This document shows, piece by piece, positions 32,666 through 38,632 of a stretch of 38,632 bases of DNA. The stretch is from assembly GCA_023150875.1 (NCBI GenBank), contig JAKLKC010000057.1:1242-39873 (forward strand), written 5' to 3'. Position 1 is the first letter of the stretch, and each line of letters begins with the position of its first letter. A program made the translations under genes and the position numbers. The notes under the pieces were generated by a model, which was not told the origin of the DNA, made no database searches, and saw nothing but the letters and a program-made list of their open reading frames with translations. Source of the DNA: Myxococcota bacterium. GTDB lineage: Bacteria; Myxococcota_A; UBA796; UBA9615; JAKLKC01.

Positions 32666-33489
32666 CCGACCCCTTCCCCCCGCGGACCGCGGCCCCCGGC
32701 CGTCGCCTTCCGGGGCGCCGCCTCCACCCCCTCGGAGAGGGCCCGGAGACGGGCGAAGCGCAGCAGGACGTAGGTTGCCCCCAGGCCGCAGGCCACCACT
32801 CCCCTCCAGCCGTCCAGGAAGCCCCGCCCCGCCAGAAGGCGCCAGGCGAAGAAGGCCGGGGGGCGGAGCAGCAGGTCCCCGAGCCCCGCCCGCCTGCCCC
32901 GGGCGTGGGCGCTCCGGGCCCAGTCCCGGGAGTGGCGGTCGATCCGCGCCAGGTGGTCCGACAGGTCGCGGTAGGAGAAGTGGAGCAGCTCGCCCCGCAG
33001 GTGCCCCACCGGTCCCGCCGCCACCAGTCGGTCGTGGGGGTCGTCCCCCTCCCACCGGGCCGCCCCCACCAGGAAGACGCGGGCGCGGCGATCGGGCCAG
33101 AAGCCGCAGCCCCGCATGGGGCGGCCGAGGTAGACCATGCGCCTGGGAACCGTGTAGGCGACGGGGGACGCCTCCCCCCCGCCCGACCGGGCCAGCACGG
33201 CCTTCAGCTCCGCCGCCAACTCCGGGCTCACCCTCTCGTCGGCATCCAGGCCCAGCACCCAGCGGTGCCGAGCCAGGGCGGCGGCCCGGTTCTTCTGCGC
33301 CGCGTAGCCCTCCCAGGGGTGGTCCACCACCCTCGCCCCCCGGGCGGCGGCGACCTCCCGCGTGCGGTCCCGGGAGCCCCCGTCCACCACCAGCACCTCG
33401 TCGGCCCACCGCGCCGAGTCGATGGCCTCGCCGATGCGGTCCTCCTCGTCCTGGGCGACGATGGCGACGGTGATGCCGTTGGGGAGCAA
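32662..33489 (-). CDS. Glycosyltransferase family 2 (WaaE/KdtX-like)
   Basis: The 275-residue enzyme has a GT-A fold: ITVAIVAQDEEDRIGEAI at the start, then VVDGGSRDRT and GLDADERVSPELA (DxD region). This matches WaaE/KdtX-type LPS core glycosyltransferases. A C-terminal membrane-near helix follows. The start is TTG 33489, because an in-frame TAG lies 12 codons upstream and no ATG or GTG fits before the conserved strand. The ribosome site is weak. It heads the operon with the WaaG-like and PBP genes. A degraded copy of its first ~40 codons lies at 35590-35705. Confidence 0.87.
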   Translation of the reverse strand: MLPNGITVAIVAQDEEDRIGEAIDSARWADEVLVVDGGSRDRTREVAAARGARVVDHPWEGYAAQKNRAAALARHRWVLGLDADERVSPELAAELKAVLARSGGGEASPVAYTVPRRMVYLGRPMRGCGFWPDRRARVFLVGAARWEGDDPHDRLVAAGPVGHLRGELLHFSYRDLSDHLARIDRHSRDWARSAHARGRRAGLGDLLLRPPAFFAWRLLAGRGFLDGWRGVVACGLGATYVLLRFARLRALSEGVEAAPRKATAGGRGPRGEGVG

Positions 33490-33640
33490 TCGGGGGTCCG
33501 GGGCTCGCGGGGGGCGCCGATTCTACCGGCGCGGGCGGTGGCGCGCACCCGCGGGCGCACCGGGCGGCGCGGCCCCCACCGCCGGGGATGCCGGAAGGCG
33601 TGCTCCGCGACCGCGGTGGCCGTCCTCCGCCCCCCGCGCG
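33367..33640. repeat. Degenerate direct repeat, copy A (GT2 start, divergent promoter, decayed DUF1015 start)
   Basis: This segment aligns by eye with 35590-35911 in the same orientation. Shared landmarks include CTCGTCGGCCCACCGCGCCG, GTCCGGGGCTC, ACCGGCGCGGGCGGTGGCGC and CTCCGCGACCGCG, followed by TGGCCGTC(C/T)TCCG. Copy A keeps the functional GT2 reading frame and its TAGAAT box. It has lost about 60-70 bp holding the DUF1015 promoter, and the DUF1015 ATG has become GTG. The gap 33490-33826 otherwise holds only the promoter at 33701. Confidence 0.85.
33520..33548 (-). promoter_or_regulatory. Candidate promoter of the glycosyltransferase - PBP operon
   Basis: On the minus strand GTGCGC (33548-33543; three of six), 17 bp, then TAGAAT (33525-33520; five of six). 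The transcript would start about 24 nt before the TTG. In the second copy of this region (35590-35911) the matching -10 is destroyed (reads TCGCAC). Confidence 0.5.
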
Positions 33641-33700
33641 CCGGAGGAGTCCATCACCGCTCTCCCGGGCCAGGTGTCGCCGCCCCCTCGGGGGGGCGCG

Positions 33701-33729
33701 TTGAGGCCCGGGTTCCGGGGCGATATCAT
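33701..33729 (+). promoter_or_regulatory. Promoter of the MORN-repeat protein gene
   Basis: TTGAGG (33701-33706), exactly 17 bp, TATCAT (33724-33729). Four of six bases match at the -35 and four or more at the -10, and position fits a leader of about 90 nt. It lies outside the duplicated segment. Confidence 0.6.
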
Positions 33730-33826
33730 CGACGGGCCGGCGGGGGCCCCCACGTCCCCTCCGGCCCCCGGGCGGGGGTCCCGTCCCCGGAACGCGCGAT
33801 CCCCAGCGCCACCCCCTGCGGACCCG

Positions 33827-35482
33827 ATGCACTCCCCACTCCGGGCGATGCTCCCGCTCTCCCTGCTCCTCCTGGGTTCCCCGCCCGCGACCGCGGAGGA
33901 TCCGCAGGACCCTCCCCCCGCCATCACCGAGGTCTACCGCGTGCCAGACGCCGAGGCGCCGAGCGGGGAGGTCCGCCTCGTCCAGGTCGGGTCCGAGGAG
34001 GACCCCCGGTCCACGCTCCTCGTCGAGACCGGCGCGGGCCTGCAGGTCGTCGAGGTCGGCCTGGACGGAGCGCACGCGACGCCGCTCGGCCTCACCACGT
34101 CGCCCCGCCCGGGGAAGGGGCTGCGGCGGGTCGACGACCTGTACTGGTTCGGGGGCTCCCTGGCTGCCGTCGTCCGCGGGAGTGGCCAGGTCTACAGCCG
34201 CTCCGCGGGCGAGCCGGCGTCCCCCCCGCTCGCCCTGGGGCTGCGGGGACTGGAGCAGGTGTTCTTCCTGGACCAGTACGTGATCGGGGTCCGGGGCACC
34301 CGCATCGCCAGCCTGGACCTGGCGGACGGGAGCACCGCGCGCCGGGACGAGCCCGCGTTGAAGGAGGCCAACAGGCTCTGCGTGGACCCCACCCACGGCT
34401 TCGCCATCTACGGGGTCGGCACGCTCTACCTGGACCCGGGCTCCCTCGCCCCGGCCGAGGACAACGGCCTAGGGCGCTTCTGGCAGGAGGACTGTTGGCC
34501 GAGGCCCTCGCAGTTCCGCCGGGAGCTCCCCTCCACCCTCACCTCCGGCGGCCTCGTCACAGGGGAGGTCCAGGAGGACCACCTGGAGGTGGCGCTGAGG
34601 TCCGGGGACGAGACGACGCCGCTGTGGCGCCTTCCCGGCGTCGTCGCCGCCCAGCGGATCGGGCCGCACCTCCTCGTGGTACTGGAGGGGGGGAGGGCCG
34701 TCGGCTGGTGGCGCGACTTCGCCCGGGCGGCGGCGCGTCGCGCCCGGCCCTTGGGGACGTGCGCCGCCGGGGACTGCGTGGACGGCGTCGGCGCCCTGAC
34801 CCTGAAGTCGGGCGGCGCCCTCGTCGGCGCGTTCCAGGGCGGTCTCCTTCACGGCCTGGCGGCGCGGTTGGAGGCCGGGGGCAGGATGAGCGACATGGGG
34901 GTGTGGGAGGAGGGGCGCTACCTCACCTCTCTCCCGGACGGGCTCCTCGTCGACGTGGTGATGCCGGGGCCGGACGGCATCGAGGTGCGGGGCGGCATCG
35001 ACCGCTACGGCAACCGATCGGGCGCCTGGCTGACCTCCCGCAGCGGGTCCGTCGAGGAGGCGGAGGTCTACCGCGAGGGCGGCCGCCTCGGCACCTGCGC
35101 CAGCCCCGACCACTGCCAGGGCCCGCGCGGCGAGATCCGCGGCGCCGAGTGGCGCTACGAGGGCGCGCTCCGGCACGGCCTCCCCCACGGCCAGGGAAGG
35201 TGGACGTGGACCGCGTCGGACCGCCGCTTCGAGGGGACCTTCGAGGAGGGCTTTCCAGTGAGCGGCGAGGACTGGGGGCTGGGGCGCCTCCTCTTCAAGG
35301 GTTCCGTCCGGAAGGACTTCACCCACGACTCCGGCCGCACGCCCCTGCCCGACGGCAGCGGGACCTGGATAGGCCCCCACGACGAGCGGGGCCTCCCGCA
35401 CGGTCGAGGGAGCTTCGAGAACCGCCAGGGCAGGGTCCTGACCGCCGTGGCCGAGCACGGCGCGATCTCGCGCCCGGACTGA
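33827..35482 (+). CDS. Exported protein with C-terminal MORN-type repeats
   Basis: The 551-residue protein has a signal peptide (1-23, LLLLGSPPATA then EDPQD), so it is exported. Residues about 30-250 are beta-rich with propeller-like strands (FFLDQYVIGVRGTRIASLDL). Two CxxxxC clusters follow (CAAGDC, later CASPDHC). The C-terminal part has MORN-type units, such as YEGALRHGLPHGQGRW, FEGTFEEG and GTWIGPHDERGLPHGRG. MORN repeats mediate membrane or protein contact. I do not recognise the N-terminal domain or a function. No strong ribosome site is seen before ATG 33827. It has its own promoter and sits between two degraded copies of one intergenic region, so it looks like an insertion. Confidence 0.8.
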   Translation: MHSPLRAMLPLSLLLLGSPPATAEDPQDPPPAITEVYRVPDAEAPSGEVRLVQVGSEEDPRSTLLVETGAGLQVVEVGLDGAHATPLGLTTSPRPGKGLRRVDDLYWFGGSLAAVVRGSGQVYSRSAGEPASPPLALGLRGLEQVFFLDQYVIGVRGTRIASLDLADGSTARRDEPALKEANRLCVDPTHGFAIYGVGTLYLDPGSLAPAEDNGLGRFWQEDCWPRPSQFRRELPSTLTSGGLVTGEVQEDHLEVALRSGDETTPLWRLPGVVAAQRIGPHLLVVLEGGRAVGWWRDFARAAARRARPLGTCAAGDCVDGVGALTLKSGGALVGAFQGGLLHGLAARLEAGGRMSDMGVWEEGRYLTSLPDGLLVDVVMPGPDGIEVRGGIDRYGNRSGAWLTSRSGSVEEAEVYREGGRLGTCASPDHCQGPRGEIRGAEWRYEGALRHGLPHGQGRWTWTASDRRFEGTFEEGFPVSGEDWGLGRLLFKGSVRKDFTHDSGRTPLPDGSGTWIGPHDERGLPHGRGSFENRQGRVLTAVAEHGAISRPD

Positions 35483-35589
35483 GCCCACCGCGGTCCCTCC
35501 CGGGGAAGCCCCGACCGTCTCCGCCACCGACCCGCCCCCCGAAGCCCGCCTGACCGCCCTCCCCGAGGGCCGCCTGGCCGTGCGCCTCG

Positions 35590-35911
35590 AGACCCGGGTG
35601 CCACCCGCGCCTCGTCGGCCCACCGCGCCGAGTCGATGCCGCCCCCGCGGTCCTCCACGGCCTGAGCGACGACGGCCACGGTGGTGCCGCTCGGGAGCCA
35701 TCGGGTGTCCGGGGCTCCCGGGGGGCGCGGGTGCGACCGGCGCGGGCGGTGGCGCGCCCGCGCCCGTGCGCCCGGAGGGGCGCTCCCTCGCTTCCGGCGG
35801 GACGCCCGGGGGCGGTTTGGCCCCGCCCCGCGGGAGGTCTACAATACGGTCCCCCCCGCCGGGGGGACCGAAGGAGCGCTCCGCGACCGCGATGGCCGTC
35901 TTCCGTCCCTT
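35590..35911. repeat. Degenerate direct repeat, copy B (decayed GT2 start, divergent promoter, DUF1015 start)
   Basis: Read leftwards from 35703, this copy encodes a decayed GT2 N-terminus (TVAVVAQAVEDRGGGIDSARW against TVAIVAQDEEDRIGEAIDSARW in the real gene), then diverges after about 40 codons. Its GT2 start is TGG instead of TTG and its GT2 -10 box is gone. Rightwards it keeps the TACAAT promoter and ATG of the DUF1015 gene. The gap 35483-35891 holds no other gene. Confidence 0.85.
35817..35845 (+). promoter_or_regulatory. Promoter of the DUF1015 - HAD operon
   Basis: TTGGCC (35817-35822), exactly 17 bp, then TACAAT (35840-35845; five of six consensus bases). A transcript would start near 35852, giving a leader of about 40 nt. 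The element is missing from copy A of the duplication. Confidence 0.65.
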
Positions 35912-37196
35912 GCGCGCCCTGAGATATTGCAGCGACCTCAAGGGGGAACTGCCCTTCCTCATCTCTCCTCCCGGGGAGGGACCCCATCCCCCCGACGAGG
36001 GACTGGAGGGGGTCCATCCCCTCGCCGCGCTCCAGCTCACCCGCGGCCGGTACGGCCCCGAGGCCCGGGAGGACGAGCCCCCCTTCACCCACGCCGCCCG
36101 ACTCCTCCATGCGTGGAAGCAGGAGGGGATCCTGGGGAGGGATCCGCGGCCGGGCTTCTACCTGTACGAGCAGGTCTGGGATCCGGGCACGGGGCCCGTC
36201 ACCCGCAGGGGGCTCGTGGGCCTCCTGCGCCTCGAGGACTTCGCTCCCGGCGGATCCGTCCATCCCCACGAGCGCACCCTGGCCCACGCCCGGGAGGACC
36301 TGGTCCAGCACCTCTCCGCCACCCAGGCCCACCTGAGCCTGGTGATGGGCCTGGTGGCCGACGCCCGGGGCGAGGTGGCGGCGCTCCTGGGGCGCGGGGC
36401 CGAGGCGTCCCCCCTCGTCGAGGTCCGGGACGGCGACGGGATCCTGAACCGCCTCTCCGTCGCCTGCTCCAACGCCTACGTGGAGTCCGTCGTCCGGGCG
36501 ATGGCCGAGGAGCACGTGGTGCTCGCCGACGGCCACCACCGCTACGAGGTGGCCCTGGCGTACCGGGACCAGGTCCGGGCCCGGCCCGAGGTGCGGCGGC
36601 ACCAGGAGCTGCCCTCGGACTACGTGATGGCGCTGATCGTGCCCGACGGGGATCCCGGCCTGGTGATCCTGCCCACCCACCGGGTCTTCCGCCGCCTGCC
36701 CGAGGAGAAGGTCTCGGCGCTCCACCGCGGCCTCGACGAGTCGTTCGAGCGCGTCCCCCTGACCGACGTGGCCGAGGCGACCCGCTTCCTCCACCCCGGC
36801 GAGCCCGGCGAGCGGTTCGTGCTGGTGTTGCCGGACCGGCTGGAGGGGGCGGTGCTGCGGGAAGGGTCTCCCGCGGCCCGGGCAGTCAAGGGTTTGCCGG
36901 CCCCCCTGCGGGACGTCGAGGTCGCCGTGCTCCGGGACGTGGTCTTCCGGGGGATCATGGGGATCGGCCCCGAGGACTTCCCGCCGGAACAGCACGTGAG
37001 CTACGTCAACGACGCCCGGACGGCGGTGGCGCTGGTCCAGGACGCGGGGCAGCAGATCGGCTTCCTGGTGCGGGCCGCACGGCCCGAGCAGGTCACCGCG
37101 GTCGCCCTGGCGGGGGAGGTCATGCCGCCCAAGTCCACCAACTTCTTCCCGAAGCCGGTCAAGGGCCTTCTCATCAACTCCCTGCGGTCGTTCTGA
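35892..37196 (+). CDS. DUF1015 family protein
   Basis: The 434-residue cytoplasmic protein has the DUF1015 hallmarks. It starts MAVFRPLRALRYC, has FYLYEQ, then VHPHERTL, the signature VLADGHHRYEVALAYRDQ (about 209-226) and a final MPPKSTNFFPKPVKGLL. The family is widespread and uncharacterised; in many bacteria it is encoded near serine biosynthesis genes, which are not seen here. GAAGGAG lies rather far (about 15 nt) before ATG 35892. The HAD gene follows after 16 bp, so the two are probably one operon. Confidence 0.93.
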   Translation: MAVFRPLRALRYCSDLKGELPFLISPPGEGPHPPDEGLEGVHPLAALQLTRGRYGPEAREDEPPFTHAARLLHAWKQEGILGRDPRPGFYLYEQVWDPGTGPVTRRGLVGLLRLEDFAPGGSVHPHERTLAHAREDLVQHLSATQAHLSLVMGLVADARGEVAALLGRGAEASPLVEVRDGDGILNRLSVACSNAYVESVVRAMAEEHVVLADGHHRYEVALAYRDQVRARPEVRRHQELPSDYVMALIVPDGDPGLVILPTHRVFRRLPEEKVSALHRGLDESFERVPLTDVAEATRFLHPGEPGERFVLVLPDRLEGAVLREGSPAARAVKGLPAPLRDVEVAVLRDVVFRGIMGIGPEDFPPEQHVSYVNDARTAVALVQDAGQQIGFLVRAARPEQVTAVALAGEVMPPKSTNFFPKPVKGLLINSLRSF

Positions 37197-37212
37197 CCTC
37201 GCCGCGCCCCCC

Positions 37213-38040
37213 ATGGCCCTGAGGTCCCGCCCCATCCGCTCCTTCGATGCCGTCGCCGCGTCGCGCCTCGGAGGCGTGTTCACCGACATCGACGGCACCC
37301 TGACGGATCCCGACGGGCGGATCCCCGCCGCGTCCTTCGCGGCCCTGGAGCGCCTGCGGGGGGCGGGCCTCAGGACGGTGGTGGTCACCGGCAGGCCCGC
37401 GGGATGGTGCGACATGATCGCCCGCACCTGGCCGGTGGACGCGGTGGTGGGCGAGAACGGGGGGCTGTGGTTCATGCGGGACGGCGAGCGCTTGGTGCGC
37501 CGCTACCGCATGGGCGAAGAGGAGCGGCGGGCGAGCCGGGCCCGGCTGGAGGCCGTCGCCTGGGACGTCCTCGCCGAGGTGCCGGGGGCGGCGCTGGCCA
37601 GCGACCAGCCCTACCGGGAGTTCGACCTCGCGGTGGACTTCCGCGAGGACGTGGCCCCCCTGGAGGCGGAAGCGGTAGATCGGATCGTGGCGATCTTCCA
37701 CCGCCACGGCGCCACCGCCAAGGTCAGCAACATCCACGTCAACGGCTGGTTCGGGAGCTGGGACAAGCTCACCGCCTGTCGCGACCTGGTCCGGGACGCC
37801 TTCGGGGGGGACCTGGACGCCGAGAGGGACCTCTGGACCTTCTTCGGGGACTCCCCCAACGACGAGCCGATGTTCGCGTTCTTCCCCCTCGCCATCGGCG
37901 TCGCCAACATCGCGCGGTTCGCCGGCGACCTCGTCCATCACCCCGGCTTCGTCACCGAGGGAGACGGCGCCCGGGGTTTCGTCGAGGGGGTGGACGTGCT
38001 GCTCGGCGCGCCGGCGATCAGAAGGTCCCGCCGAGGCTGA
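37213..38040 (+). CDS. HAD-superfamily hydrolase (class IIB, sugar-phosphatase-like)
   Basis: The 275-residue enzyme shows all HAD motifs: the nucleophile Asp25 in FTDIDGTLT, the VVVTGRP motif II region, a GENGG loop, Lys in SWDKLTACRDL and the acidic motif GDSPNDEPMF (about 213-222). The cap between is of the IIB type, as in Cof, sucrose-phosphate and mannosyl-3-phosphoglycerate phosphatases, so a sugar phosphate or phosphoglycolate-like substrate is likely. Its 3' end overlaps the convergent membrane protein gene by 23 bp. Confidence 0.88.
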   Translation: MALRSRPIRSFDAVAASRLGGVFTDIDGTLTDPDGRIPAASFAALERLRGAGLRTVVVTGRPAGWCDMIARTWPVDAVVGENGGLWFMRDGERLVRRYRMGEEERRASRARLEAVAWDVLAEVPGAALASDQPYREFDLAVDFREDVAPLEAEAVDRIVAIFHRHGATAKVSNIHVNGWFGSWDKLTACRDLVRDAFGGDLDAERDLWTFFGDSPNDEPMFAFFPLAIGVANIARFAGDLVHHPGFVTEGDGARGFVEGVDVLLGAPAIRRSRRG

Positions 38041-38632
38041 GTCGGACGCCGTCGAGGCGCCCGTCCTCGATCCCCGGGGCGACCACGACCCCTGGGGCGG
38101 CCCCCTTGCGGTGGCGGGCCCATCCCACGGCCCCCGTCACCTGGTTCACCAGGACGGCGATGCCGTAGGGGATCAGGATGGACCGGCTCACCATCTGGCG
38201 CGCGCTCTCGGCGTGGAGCCCCACGGTGTAGACCACCGCCCAGCCCTGGGCGATGTTGACCAGGAGGTTGGCGACGAAGCCCGGCTTGTCCGCCAGGTAG
38301 ACGTTGCCCATGCCGGGCAAAGGCAGGAATCCCAGGGCGATCAAGGTCCCGACGGTCTTGGGGCGACCCGGGGGCACCACGGTCGCGGCCTGTGTCGTCG
38401 CTCCGACGCCCCCGATCTCGCCGCCGGACGACCCCGGGGCCGCCGGCTCGTTGCCGCCTTCGGGCTCCTCTCCGCCCGGAGGGGGCGGCGGTTCCTCGGG
38501 GGGGACCGCCTCGCCGGCCCGCGGCTCGTCCGCGGAAGGGGCCACGGCGTTCGCCTCCCCGGGCGCGGTCGGGGCGGGCTCGGCGGCGGCGGGAGCGGGC
38601 TCGGCGGCGGTGGGAGCGGGCTCGGGGGCGGT
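38018..38632 (-). CDS. Membrane protein with Pro/Ala/Glu-rich N-terminal region (5' end outside window)
   Basis: The visible 204 codons stay open to the window edge, so the gene starts beyond it. The N-terminal visible part is low-complexity, with EPAP/AAEPAP-like repeats and then PPPPPGGEEPEGG. About 130 residues follow with two or three membrane segments (TVGTLIALGFLPLPGMGNVY, FVANLLVNIAQGWAVVYTVG and SILIPYGIAVLVNQV). The phrase GFLPLPGMGNVYL recalls TM2-like or PAP-repeat proteins, but I do not recognise a family. It may interact with peptidoglycan through the repeat region; that is only a guess. Confidence 0.7.
   Translation of the reverse strand, partial: TAPEPAPTAAEPAPAAAEPAPTAPGEANAVAPSADEPRAGEAVPPEEPPPPPGGEEPEGGNEPAAPGSSGGEIGGVGATTQAATVVPPGRPKTVGTLIALGFLPLPGMGNVYLADKPGFVANLLVNIAQGWAVVYTVGLHAESARQMVSRSILIPYGIAVLVNQVTGAVGWARHRKGAAPGVVVAPGIEDGRLDGVRLSLGGTF

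Overview
The window is very GC-rich, gene-dense DNA from a bacterium that looks like a myxobacterium or close relative (Myxococcota / former Deltaproteobacteria). The basis is a mix of traits: a Ser/Thr kinase with a DWG motif fused to PEGA and sulfatase-modifying-type domains, a secreted protein ending in a MYXO-CTERM-like Cys/Gly motif-helix-Arg tail, lipoproteins with thrombospondin-type-3 or 'DDDGDG..DC' Asp/Cys repeats, a PAS-GAF hybrid histidine kinase and a eukaryote-like sphingolipid desaturase. No sequence search could be run, so the taxonomy is an inference.

Layout. 1-345: the leader-distal end of a CRISPR array that continues off the left edge; no cas gene is in view. 346-8150: a kinase-PEGA-FGE protein, then convergent genes for a VWA/TSP3 lipoprotein and a hybrid sensor kinase. 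8472-8863: a tiny coupled pair that looks like the remnant of a nucleotidyltransferase-type two-gene module. 8980-10398: hflX. 10490-16135: a leftward group (Tat-exported small subunit, GMC oxidoreductase, zinc phospholipase C-like MYXO-CTERM protein, DUF4336 protein) with a divergent sphingolipid delta-4 desaturase. 16108-19354: a lipoprotein and a GatB/YqeY protein, then a rightward cassette of small one-helix membrane proteins (holin-3_6, DUF3618, ElaB/DUF883 and YtxH types). 19376-21734: a coiled-coil/zinc-ribbon/DUF2325 protein, a ~180 bp concentric palindrome and a Gly-rich RRM protein. 22305-25936: zinc-ribbon protein plus gatCAB. 25970-27256: a Fic AMP-transferase. 27567-27643: elongator tRNA-Met. 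27669-33489: a leftward operon of two LPS-core-type glycosyltransferases and a very large class A penicillin-binding protein. 33827-35482: a MORN-repeat exported protein lying between two degraded copies of one divergent promoter region. 35892-38632: DUF1015 protein, HAD phosphatase and the 3' part of a membrane protein gene that runs off the right edge.

How the genes work together. The gatCAB genes with hflX, tRNA-Met and the YqeY protein are translation-related housekeeping. The glycosyltransferase-PBP operon, the small membrane cassette, the desaturase and the lipoproteins all concern the cell envelope. Many neighbours are coupled by an identical 4-bp GTGA stop/start overlap (seven cases).

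The most original observations are: the duplicated waaE/DUF1015 divergent promoter with reciprocal loss of function around the MORN gene; the palindromic element at 21023-21208; the bacterial DEGS-type desaturase; the DUF2325 architecture; and the tRNA promoter built into the last codons and stop codon of the PBP gene. I see no complete, clearly new defence or biosynthetic system in the window.
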